Origin: Henckelia pumila
Lineage: Eukaryota; Streptophyta; Magnoliopsida; Lamiales; Gesneriaceae
DNA: 64,000 bases
Assembly (NCBI RefSeq): GCF_033568475.1
Contig: NC_133123.1
Location: 128,436,930 to 128,500,929, forward strand
Reading direction: 5' to 3'
Positions 45,472 to 55,165 of the stretch are shown here, piece after piece. The position numbers were made by a program, and so were the translations under genes. Within the stretch, counting starts at the first letter, position 1. Every line of letters begins with the position of its first letter. The notes beneath the pieces are model-generated. The model was given only the letters and a program-made list of their open reading frames with translations. It had not been told where the DNA came from and made no database searches.

Positions 45472-48400
45472 CTATAGCCAACTAGTCATACTACGTAGAC
45501 CCATTGCTTCGCGATGTTTGTCAAACAATGGTCCTGGCAAAGGCTTAGTAAGTGGATCAGCGATATTGTCTGCAGAGGCCACTCGTTCGACACTGATGTC
45601 TCCTCTTTCCACAATCTCCCGGATTATGTGGTATTTCCTCAGTACGTGTTTGGATCTTTGATGAGACCTTGGTTCCTTTGCTTGAGCAACGGCACCCGTG
45701 TTGTCGCAGTACACCGGGACTGGACCAACAAATTCAGGAATGACGCCCAACTCTTGGACGAAATTCCTCATCCAAACGGCCTCTTTAGCAGCAGCTGATG
45801 CTGCAATGTATTCAGCCTCAGTGGTGGAATCCGCTGTGGTGTCCTGCTTGGAACTCTTCCAAGAGACAGCACCGCCATTGAGCATGAACACAAATCCAGA
45901 GGTTGACTTCGAGTCATCCACATCACTTTGGAAGCTAGAGTCGGTATAGCCTTCCAGTTTGAGTTCTCGTCCTCCATAAACCATGAACATATTCTTAGTC
46001 CTTCGCAAGTACTTAAGAATGTCCTTCACGGCTTTCCAATGCATCTGACCAGGATTAGACTGATATCTGCTCGTGACACTCAGAGCAAATGCTACATCCG
46101 GTCTGGTAGATATCATCCCATACATGATGCTACCTATAGCTGACGCATATGGTACATGTGTCATATTCTCTATCTCTGCATCAGTCTTGGGACACATAGA
46201 CTTGGATAGAGAAACTCCATGACACATGGGTAGATGTCCTCTCTTGGACCCATCCATTGAAAACCGTTTCAATATGGTATCGATGTAGGTTGATTGAGTG
46301 AGTCCTATCATTCTCTTAGATCTATCCCTATAGATCTGTATCCCAAGAATGTAGGATGCCTCACCCAAATCCTTCATCGAAAATCTACCTGATAACCATA
46401 TCTTTGTTGACTGCAACATCCCTACATCATTCCCAATGAGTAGGATGTCATCAACATAAAGTACTAAGAATGTCACCGCATCCTTAACTACTTTCTTGTA
46501 CACGCAAGGTTCCTCCGGGTTCTTGATGAAACCAAAGTCTTTAATTGTTTCATCAAATTTCTGGTTCCAACTTCTTGATGCTTGTTTTAGACCATAAATT
46601 GATCTCTGAAGCTTGCATACCTTATGCTCGCTTCCCATGGATGTGTACCCCTCAGGCTGCTTCATATAGATTTCTTCCTTAATGTCTCCATTAAGAAAAG
46701 CAGTCTTCACATCCATTTGCCATATCTCATAGTCATACCATGCAGCTATGGCAATTAGGATTCTTATGGACTTGAACATTGCGACTGGTGAAAAAGTTTC
46801 ATCATAGTCAACTCCTTGCCTTTGAGTATAACCTTTCGCCACCAATCGCGCCTTGTAGGTCAATACCTTACCATCAGGCCCAAGCTTTCTTTTGTAGATC
46901 CATTTACACCCTATTGGAACAATTCCATCGGGAGGATCCACTAAAGTCCAGACTTGGTTAGTATGCATCGAATCCAATTCTGATTGCATAGCTTCAAGCC
47001 ATAAATTCGAATCCGCATCAGAAATTGCTTCCTTGAAGCTTCTTGGATCACATCCAATGTCGGGTTCATCTTGACCCTCTTCAAGAAGAAGACCATATCG
47101 AACTGGAGGTCTAGAAGTCCTCTCGGATCTTCTAGGTGCAGGCGTGTCCAGCAATGGTTCCTGAGGTGTGGGATCGTTATTTTGTATTTCGGGTTCTTCT
47201 CGAACTTCTTCGAGTTCCATCATCTCGCCTTTCTTATCCAATAAGAACTCCTTCTCCAAGAAGGTGGCATTCCGCGAAACAAACACCTTTGTTTCAGCAG
47301 GATAATAGAAATAATATCCGATTGAATTCTTCGGATACCCCACAAAATAACACAGGCTGGATCGACTATCCAACTTATCTCCCACTGTCCGCTTCACGTA
47401 AGCAGGACATCCCCAAATCCTCAAGTATGAATACTTAGGAGCTTTGCCATTCCATAACTCGTATGGTGTTTTGTCCACTGCTTTAGTGTGGACGTTATTC
47501 AACAACAATACCGCCGTTTCAAGCGCATAGCCCCAAAACGAAGGTGGAAGCTCAGTGAAGCTCATCATGGATCGAACCATGTCCAACAAAATTCGATTAC
47601 GGCGCTCCGATACACCATTAAGCTGTGGTGTCATAGGAGGAGTCCACTGAGAGAGAATCCCATTCTCTTTTAGATAGTCCAAAAACTCGGTACTCAAGTA
47701 TTCTCCACCTCGATCCGATCGAAGTGCTTTAATACTTTTACCTAGCTTGTTTTCTACTTCAGCCTTGAATTCTTTGAACTTTTCAAATGCTTCAGACTTA
47801 TATTTCATTAAATATAAATACCCATACCTAGAATAATCATCAGTAAAGGTAATGAAGTAGGTGTGGCCATGTTGAGTCCCTACTCTAAATGGACCACAAA
47901 CATCTGTATGGATCAAATCCAACAGATTTTGACTACGTTCAGGCTTCCCCTTAAAAGGAGATTTAGTCATTTTCCCTTTTAGGCAGGATTCACAAGTAGG
48001 TAGAGAGTTAATATCAGACATATCAAACATGCCCTCTCCCACTAGCTTGTTCATCCTCCTTGAGGAAATATGACCTAGTCTAGCGTGCCAAAGGTTTGCC
48101 GGGTTTTGACTATCGATTTTCCTTTTGTTTGTTGTTGCCGGTTTGTCAATACAATTCACTGGAACGTCTTTTAGTTTTAAATTGTATAGATCGTTTTCAA
48201 GTTGTCCATTTCCAATTAAACATTCATTCTTGTAAATACTGCAAATCCCATTCACAAAATTACAAGAATAACCATCTCTATCAAGCATAGAAATAGAAAT
48301 AATGTTTTTAATTAAATCTGGCACAAATAAAACATCTCTCAACAATAATTTAAAACCATTCTGCAAAATCAAACAAACATCTCCAATGGCCGTAGCTTCA

Positions 48401-49386
48401 ACTCTGGAACCATTCCCGAGCCTCAGCTGGGTCTCACCCATTCTAAGCCTGCGACTTCTTGTCATCACCTGCAAATCATTGCAAATGTGAGAACCACATC
48501 CGGTATCCAATACCCAAGAAGTTGTATTAAGTGACATGTTTATTTCGATATAGAACATACCCTTTGCAGTTCCCAACTGCTCAAGATACTCCTTGCAGTT
48601 GCGCTTCCAATGACCCGGCTTCTTGCAGTAATGGCAAACATCCTTGGATTTTCCATCGTTTGAAGCCTTTGTCTTTTGCTTCTTCTCGGGTTCCACTTTC
48701 TTGGGTGGGGCAGAACGTTTCTTGCCCTTCATACTTGGCCCCTTCTTAGCAGAAGATGAGGAGCCCACCAAGAAAGCTGGCTTATCCTTCTTAAGTGTGG
48801 ATTCATATGTAACGAGCATATTGACCATCTCTTCAAGGGTGGCCTCTATCTTGTTCATATTAAAATTTATCACGAATCCATCAAATGAAGAAGGAAGAGA
48901 TAGAAGCAGCAAGTCCACATTGAGTTCATGCTCCAACACCAAATCAAGGGTCGCTAACTTCTGTATGAGCCAAATCACTCGTACCCCATGATCACGGACC
49001 GAAGTCCCTTCACGCATGCGGCACGTCATCAACTCCTTAACAGTAGAGAACCTTTCAGCCCTCGACTGAGCCCCAAAAAGTTCCTTGAGTTGCGTGTGAA
49101 TGTCAGCAGCATTCACCGTGTCCTCAAATCGCCTCTGGAGTTCATCAGACATCGAGGCTTGCATATAGCATTTGGTCTTGATGTCATGGTCACACCATGC
49201 ATCAAGTTTGGCCAATTCCTCCGGACTTATGTCAGCTGGTGCTTCCTTCGGAGGTGCTTTCTCTAACACGTAGAGCATTTTCTCCGAAGTTAAGACAATC
49301 TTCAACTTCCGGAACCATTCCGTATAGTTGGCGCCAGTCAGCTTGTTTTGTTCGAGGATCGAGAATAAAGGATTTCGCGAATTCAT
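45472..49386 (-). CDS. Copia gag-pol polyprotein of element B, uninterrupted
   Basis: One frame of 1304 codons from the ATG at 49386. The frame stays open 13 codons further to 49425, but element C shows that the conserved protein begins at MNSRNPLFSILEQNKLTG. In order: gag (about 1-230), zinc knuckle CHYCKKPGHWKRNC, protease (WVLDTGCGSHICND), integrase with an HHCC finger and catalytic residues in DLIHTDVCGPF, LRSDRGGEY and NGVSERRNR, RT with LYVDDILLIG, and RNase H with GYTDSSFQSD, TEAEYIAAS and YCDNTGAVAQ. It ends SMTSWL. All catalytic residues expected of the family are present. The protein makes particles, copies the RNA to DNA and inserts it. Expression is from the LTR at 51381-53242. 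Confidence 0.95.
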   Translation of the reverse strand: MNSRNPLFSILEQNKLTGANYTEWFRKLKIVLTSEKMLYVLEKAPPKEAPADISPEELAKLDAWCDHDIKTKCYMQASMSDELQRRFEDTVNAADIHTQLKELFGAQSRAERFSTVKELMTCRMREGTSVRDHGVRVIWLIQKLATLDLVLEHELNVDLLLLSLPSSFDGFVINFNMNKIEATLEEMVNMLVTYESTLKKDKPAFLVGSSSSAKKGPSMKGKKRSAPPKKVEPEKKQKTKASNDGKSKDVCHYCKKPGHWKRNCKEYLEQLGTAKGMFYIEINMSLNTTSWVLDTGCGSHICNDLQVMTRSRRLRMGETQLRLGNGSRVEATAIGDVCLILQNGFKLLLRDVLFVPDLIKNIISISMLDRDGYSCNFVNGICSIYKNECLIGNGQLENDLYNLKLKDVPVNCIDKPATTNKRKIDSQNPANLWHARLGHISSRRMNKLVGEGMFDMSDINSLPTCESCLKGKMTKSPFKGKPERSQNLLDLIHTDVCGPFRVGTQHGHTYFITFTDDYSRYGYLYLMKYKSEAFEKFKEFKAEVENKLGKSIKALRSDRGGEYLSTEFLDYLKENGILSQWTPPMTPQLNGVSERRNRILLDMVRSMMSFTELPPSFWGYALETAVLLLNNVHTKAVDKTPYELWNGKAPKYSYLRIWGCPAYVKRTVGDKLDSRSSLCYFVGYPKNSIGYYFYYPAETKVFVSRNATFLEKEFLLDKKGEMMELEEVREEPEIQNNDPTPQEPLLDTPAPRRSERTSRPPVRYGLLLEEGQDEPDIGCDPRSFKEAISDADSNLWLEAMQSELDSMHTNQVWTLVDPPDGIVPIGCKWIYKRKLGPDGKVLTYKARLVAKGYTQRQGVDYDETFSPVAMFKSIRILIAIAAWYDYEIWQMDVKTAFLNGDIKEEIYMKQPEGYTSMGSEHKVCKLQRSIYGLKQASRSWNQKFDETIKDFGFIKNPEEPCVYKKVVKDAVTFLVLYVDDILLIGNDVGMLQSTKIWLSGRFSMKDLGEASYILGIQIYRDRSKRMIGLTQSTYIDTILKRFSMDGSKRGHLPMCHGVSLSKSMCPKTDAEIENMTHVPYASAIGSIMYGMISTRPDVAFALSVTSRYQSNPGQMHWKAVKDILKYLRRTKNMFMVYGGRELKLEGYTDSSFQSDVDDSKSTSGFVFMLNGGAVSWKSSKQDTTADSTTEAEYIAASAAAKEAVWMRNFVQELGVIPEFVGPVPVYCDNTGAVAQAKEPRSHQRSKHVLRKYHIIREIVERGDISVERVASADNIADPLTKPLPGPLFDKHREAMGLRSMTSWL

Positions 49387-49576
49387 TGTATGAAATACTG
49401 AAAAGGAAAAACAGACATATATCAATGATTGTTTAACAATTTACTAAGACATAAAATAGGCGAATTTAATTTTATGAATCTCACTCCCACTATTTTAACG
49501 ATTTCACCACCCTCTAGTGAAAACGGGAAACTTTTTCCTTAGTGAGAACATGGAGTCCAATTGACAAACTTATGGT

Positions 49577-49857
49577 CCCGAATAATATCAGCCAACCATA
49601 ATTCTCAAAAGGTAGAGCCCAATTGCTTCCAAAGCAACCCCCATGTATTTACCTCATGTCCAATAAGGGCCCAATAATATGACGCCGTTTAAAGTGACAT
49701 GTCAAGATGACCCATCAATATTAAGTTGTGATGGACGGTCGCCATGTGGATCCCCCAATAATATGAGCCGATCCCATGGGAGTTCCACCCAACTTACAAC
49801 ATTTGTCGATCCAATGTACAGCTTTCCGACGAACGGGCCCCCCCAATAATATGAGCC
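49577..49857 (-). repeat. Four spaced copies of CCCAATAATATGAGCC in the copia leader
   Basis: Copies at 49577-49593, 49670-49686, 49754-49769 and 49842-49857, spaced 84-93 bp apart. The last two are identical over 16 bp. The same four copies occur in the leaders of A (about 54821-55105) and C (about 61113-61399). Confidence 0.8.
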
Positions 49858-50544
49858 GGACCGTATCCGCGGGTAGCATCACATACATTGACCGTTGATG
49901 GAAGGTAGGAACATTTAAACAATATTTAAATTTCCTTTATTTATCTTGATATAAATTTTAAATCATATTTAAAATGAGGGATTTTATTTATAAAAATATT
50001 TGTCTCATCATTTTTAATTTATTGCATGCATTGCCGGATTCACGCAATTTATGTCTAAACATGCATACAATCATAATATCACATATTATATAGGATGATC
50101 GATTCCATTTCTAATTGACCCGTGGTTGCCAATCACGGGTCTTAGTCCAATCCTAGGTAATATGCAGTATGCAAATGCAATCCTATTACATATGCTTCCA
50201 ATTTACATTTCTTCAGTCTTCATTGTCTGCTGGGCCCACCATCTTCAAATCTTGATCTCCCACTAAATCTAATGTATTTACAATTAAATAACAATGACAA
50301 GTAGGGGATACATTTTTAGGGGATGGGAACGGGCTATAAACCAAGCCACTTTTATTACATATGACATTCATATCGGGCCATAAACCAGGCCCATTAATAA
50401 AACCAACAACAATAAAGACAAAATGTAAATTCCTAACATACACCTACAAAATTGGTCATGGCAATCGATCATCCTTATCCAATAACATTTAATTCAAAAT
50501 TAATTTATTGGATAACATGCTGTGGCAATTCAAATTTAAACAAG

Positions 50545-50692
50545 ATAAAATCATATTTTATATATAAAATCACATTTCACATATAAAATCATATTTTATC
50601 TCCATATCAAATAAAATCATATTTTATCTATAAAATCCAATTTTACAAATAAAATCATATTTTATCTAATATATCATAAGATCATATCTTAT
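50545..50692 (-). repeat. AT-rich mini-hairpin array in element B leader
   Basis: About seven units of the form ATAAAAT-CAT-ATTTTAT (7-bp stem, 3-base loop). Clear units start at 50545, 50583, 50611, 50630 (loop CCA, one mismatch), 50649 and 50676. The last reads ATAAGAT-CAT-ATCTTAT, in which both sides of the stem have changed together. Confidence 0.75.
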
Positions 50693-50919
50693 CATCAATT
50701 GTACCAAAATAATTGATTTCAAAATTCAATTTACGGATAAAATATTAAAATTTTCCAAAAATTCAAATTTATCCAAAATCAATTTTAAAATTTACGGACT
50801 CGAACAATTCGATCCGAAATCTCGTGAACCAATCAAAAACAATTTTTGACCGGACCAAAAATAAAATTTTAAATATTAAAATTAATAAAAAATTAAAAAT
50901 TAATTTTTCCCGCGGGCCA

Positions 50920-51258
50920 CCCGGGACACTCCCGGGTCGGCCCGCACCCGGGGCGCGGGCCGGGGGCAGCCCGGCTGCCCCCTTAGGGCAGCGCCTGGCG
51001 CCGCCCCTGGGCGGCGCCGTGCGCTGCCCTGGGCGGCGCCGAGCGCCGCCCTGCGCAGCGCCCAGCGCTGCGCTGGGCAGCGCCGAGCGCCGCCCCTGGG
51101 CAGCGCACAGCGCTGCCCTGGGCGGCGCCGTGCGCCGCCCTGGGCGGCGACGGTCGCCGCCTTGGGCGGCGCTGTGCGCCCCCTTTGGGCGGCGCCGTGC
51201 GCCGCCCGGGGCAGCAACAATTGCTGCCCCACCGGGCAGCGATCCAATCGCTGCCCGG
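50920..51258 (-). repeat. GC-rich mini-hairpin array in element B leader
   Basis: Fourteen units, each an inverted repeat with exactly three bases in the loop. Examples: CCCGGGA around CAC (50920-50936), GGGGGCAGC around CCG (50962-50982), GCGCAGCGC around CCA (51053-51073), GGGCAGCGC around ACA (51098-51118), GGGGCAGCAA around CAA (51208-51230), and a 12-bp stem around CCA (51232-51258). About ten are perfectly paired over 7-12 bp; the rest have one to three mismatches. The surrounding leader is AT-rich, so this is a sharp compositional island. Confidence 0.85.
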
Positions 51259-51367
51259 GTTTTGCCCCGAAAAAATTTTTTTATTAAAAATATTTATTTT
51301 GTTTCATAAACCGAGACTCAAAAATTTTGTACAATTGATTATTCAATCGATTGATCTGAGCAACCTG

Positions 51368-51379
51368 GCTCTGATACCA
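51368..51379 (-). other. Primer-binding site of element B
   Basis: On the minus strand TGGTATCAGAGC, one base after the 5' LTR, complementary to initiator tRNA-Met. Confidence 0.95.
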
Positions 51380-51380
51380 C

Positions 51381-53242
51381 TGTTGGAAAACTGGCGAGTT
51401 CCCAGACCAATTACGATTGATACCCGGTGCAGCGGAAGTTTAAAAATTTTTCATGGAACGTTTCCATGGTATGGGTATCAACCGTTCATCGATTGAATTA
51501 CGTGTGTGTAAAATTCAAATAACAATTAATTAAATTTTACCTTAAATCTCGCAACGAGATTAATGGACACCAACAGAACAATTCTGCTCTTGTTGTCTCT
51601 CCCTGGAACCGATGAACGCCTTCAATCAGGTCCACGAACAGAGGTTTAATCCCTCTGATAGATTGCACTAGAAAATCTATCAGAAGTTTTCTGCGAAGAG
51701 AATACACGAATTTGATTCGTTATTCCTTACTGCGATTCAAAATCACAGACCGGAATTTTCTCGGGCAGAGGGAGGAAGGGGCGGCCGAAAACGTTTTGAG
51801 AGGGGCTAGGGTTTCGAAAATCCTGTCTCAAAATTATGACCTGTTGTGTGTAATTTCTGTACTGAAATAACTTATTTATAATGCAGGCCACTAACACCTT
51901 AGGGCCCATTAGTCATAAGCTGGGGCCCGACAAGCAAAGCCCGCTCGTTCAGAAATTAATATAAAATTTATCGTGACTCCGATTGATGAAACGATTTCAC
52001 CAATGTGCACAGAAACCATTTCTGCACGTTTTAAAGTCAAAATAAATTTTCCTGAATCCGAATTCAGTGGTTTCCAAAAATGTCCATCCCTATGTCATTT
52101 TAGGAAGCCCTACTCCCTTACTCTTATTTAAGAAGTCCAACTCCTTAGTTCATTAAATTTAACTCTTTAAATTTAACTATCTCAACGGGGATTAAAACTC
52201 CATTACACTGTGTGACCCTCAATGGTTCAGGGATACAGCTAGCCGTGGGCTCACAACTCCTTGTGACTCGGAACAACACTTTCCGACTTGCCCAACGAAT
52301 CATGGTAAAGCGCCTAGCAACATCGCCCCATGATTCCCTAGGTATCACTGATAGTGCCTACAAGAACCAGTAGATTTTGGTTAACGTACAGTACGGTCCC
52401 TTCATCCATATATCCCGATCGAATCAACAACCATTGGTATATCGAGAGTCGCTCAAGATTCGATAACTATGCAATACATCTTGAAGATCAAATTAGTGAC
52501 ATCGCATGTGCTACTAAGAAACCATTTCTTAAATCACATCAAGTACTCTGGCCAGAGATTTGTCACACTAATATCTCCTCAGATCGCATAGGATATCCAC
52601 ACTCGCAAGTATGTGGTGAATCCTTGACAACAATGCATTGACTCCTATATGTGTCGTAACTGTACCCAATCTCGACACCTGATGACCCCCTCAGAGTCGG
52701 TAAACGAGTCAAAGCACAGTACTAGCATATAGAGTCTCCATGATGTTTCAAGTCGTAAGGACTAATGGTGTACAACCAAAACCGCGGACTTTATCCACTC
52801 GATAAGTGATAACCACTTGGAAAGTCCGGATAGGGTAGTTCGACTATTCATCCTATGAATATCCATTTGCATGCTTCGAACATCTCCATGTTCCCTACCA
52901 ATGAAACGTGGTACTCCGCATCGCAAATGCTAGTCTCAAACTCGAGCGATCCTTATCCTTATTATCGGACGGCTCAATCGACTAGGAACGGTTTTAGAAT
53001 ATACAGTGACTATAAGATGTATTTCATGATAGACATCTCCATGTTCTACCACATCTTACATACACTATAGTATATTCAAGGTCTTTATCAAAACAACAAT
53101 AGTATATCACAATATAACAATATGAAGTAATATAAAGTCATTGCCATAAAAGTGTAAATAATATTAAACAAAAGATTGTTTATACAAAGAGTCAACAAAG
53201 CCCATAGCCACACAGTTGGCTCACTGGGCACCCACTCTTACA
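51381..53242 (-). repeat. 5' LTR of copia element B
   Basis: 1862 bp, same ends and, by eye, same sequence as the 3' LTR at 43596-45457. It supplies the promoter for the element. A minus-strand TTATAAATAAG at about 51871-51881 is the likely TATA box. Confidence 0.95.
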
Positions 53243-53247
53243 ATTTT

Positions 53248-54632
53248 GACTACGCTCAGGTTTCCCTTTGAAAGGAGATTTAGTCATTTTTCCCTTTAGA
53301 CAGGACTCACAAGTAGGTAGAGAGTTAATATCAGACATATCAAACATGCCCTCTCCCACTAGCTTGTTCATCCTCCTTGAGGAAATATAACCTAGCCTAG
53401 CATGCCAAAGGTTTGCCGGGTTTTGACTATCGTCCTTCCTTTTAATTGTTGTTACCGGTTTATCAACATAATTAATTGGAACGTCTTTTAATTTTAAGCT
53501 ATATAGATCGTTTTCAAGTTGTCCATTTCCAATCAAACATTCATTCTTGTAAATATTGCAAATCCCATTCACAAAATTGCAAAAAAAACCATCTCTATCA
53601 AGCATAGAAATAGATATAATGTTTTTGACCAAATCCGGAACATATAAAACATCTCTAAAAAATAACTTAAAATTGTTCTGCAAAACTAAATAAATGTCTC
53701 CTATAGCTTTGGCTTCGACTCTAGAACCATTCCCGAGCCTTAGCTGGGTCTCACCCATCCTTAGCTTACGACTTCTTGTCATCACCTGCAAATCATTGCA
53801 AATATGAGATCCACATCCGGTATCCAATACCCAAGAAGAAGTATTAAGCGAAACATTTATTTCAATGTAAAACATACCCTTTGCAGTTCGCAACTGTTCG
53901 AGGTATTCCTTGCAGTTACGTTTCCAATGACCGGGTTTCTTGCAGTAATGGCAAACGTTTTCATCTTTTATTCCAATTGAAGCATTGGCCTTTCCCTTCT
54001 TATTTGGTACAATCTTCTTGGGCGGGGCAGAACGTTTCTTACCCTTTCCACTTGGTTCTTTCTTAGAGTTAGAAGAGGAGCCAACCAAGAGTACCGGTTT
54101 ATCCTTCTTTAGTGTGGCTTCATATGTGACAAGCATATTGACCATCTCTTCAAGGGTGGCCTCTATCTTGTTCATATTGAAGTTCATCACAAAACCGTCA
54201 AACGATGAAGGAAGTGATAGAAGCAACAAGTCCGCGCTAAGTTCATGCTCCAAAGTCAAGTCGAGTGCTACCAACTTTTCAATGAGCCCAATCATGTGCA
54301 CCCCATGCTCACGGACCGAAGTCCCATCTCGCATGCGGCTCGTCATGAGCTCTCTGACGATGGCATACCTCTCCGACCTTGACTGAGCTCCAAAGAGTTC
54401 CTTGAGGTTCTTGTGAATGTCAGCAGCATTCACGGCATCCTCGAATCTCCTTTGAAGCTCATCAGACATCGAAGCCTGCATGTAGCATTTGGCCTTGATA
54501 TCATAGTCCCACCATAAATCAAGTTTTTTCCGAAGTAAGAATAATTTTCAACTTACGGAACCATTCCGTATAGTTTGCGCCAGTCAATTTGTTTTGTTCG
54601 AGAATTGAAAACAGTGGATTGCGAGAAGTCAT
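53248..54632 (-). pseudogene. Copia element A: gag, protease, integrase start (broken)
   Basis: From the ATG at 54632 (MTSRNPLFSI..., as read from the DNA) the gag start is followed by a deletion of about 80 bp near 54520 relative to element B. From about 54481 the protein is open: gag, zinc knuckle CHYCKKPGHWKRNC, protease WVLDTGCGSHICND and the integrase finger region, up to the point where B interrupts it at 53248 after SPFKGKPERSQN. The integrase continues at 43595 on the other side of B. Confidence 0.88.
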
Positions 54633-55165
54633 TGTAATAGTATACTGAAAAGGAAACAGACAATAATCAATGATTTGTTTAATTAATTTACTAAGACATA
54701 AAATATGACGAATTTCATTTTATGAATTACACTCCCACTATTTTGACGATTTCACTACCCTCTAGTGAAAACGAGAAACATTTTCTTTAGTGGGAACATG
54801 GAGTCCAATTGACAAACTATGGTCCCGAATAATATCAGCCAACCATATTTTTCAAAAGGTAGAGCCCAATTGCTTCCAAAGCAACCTCCATGTTTTTACC
54901 TCATGTCCAATAAGGGCCCAATAATATGACGCCGTTTATTGTGATATGTCAAGATGACCCATCAATATTAAGTTGTGATGGACGGTCGCCATGTGGATCC
55001 CCAATAATATGAGCCAATCCCATGGGAGTTCCACCCAACTTACAACATGTGTCGATCCAATGTACAGCTTTCCGACGAACGGGCCCCCCAATAATATGAG
55101 CCGGACCGTATCCGCGGGTAGCATCACATACATTGATCGTTGATGGAAGGTAGGAATATTTAAAC
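54633..55165 (-). other. Leader fragment of element A
   Basis: This is homologous to the gag-proximal leader of B and C, including the four CCCAATAATATGAGCC-type copies. It is cut at 55165 by element C before the hairpin arrays. TAAAC (55161-55165) should be the left target duplication of C. Confidence 0.8.

Larger units (their letters stand above)
49387..51367 (-). other. Untranslated leader of element B
   Basis: Between primer-binding site and gag lie 1.98 kb with no credible frame. Going from gag to the primer site it holds four copies of a CCCAATAATATGAGCC-type motif (49577-49857), an AT-rich hairpin array (50545-50692) and a GC-rich hairpin array (50920-51258). Such a long leader would carry the packaging and dimerisation signals. 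Confidence 0.8.
43596..53242 (-). mobile_element. Copia element B, full length, apparently intact
   Basis: A 9647-bp Ty1/copia retrotransposon with two LTRs of 1862 bp each, flanked by ATTTT on both sides (43591-43595 and 53243-53247). It has a primer-binding site, a polypurine tract and one uninterrupted polyprotein. Domain order is gag, protease, integrase, RT, RNase H, which defines copia. LTR length and gag sequence suggest the Angela lineage. The two LTRs look identical wherever I compared them, so insertion was recent. Confidence 0.95.

Noticed and set aside
50824..51309. 161-codon Ala/Arg/Pro-rich frame on the plus strand, and a similar one on the minus strand at 50900-51247
   Set aside because: Open only because the GC-rich hairpin array lacks AT-rich stop codons. 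It is repetitive, open in both strands and absent from element C.
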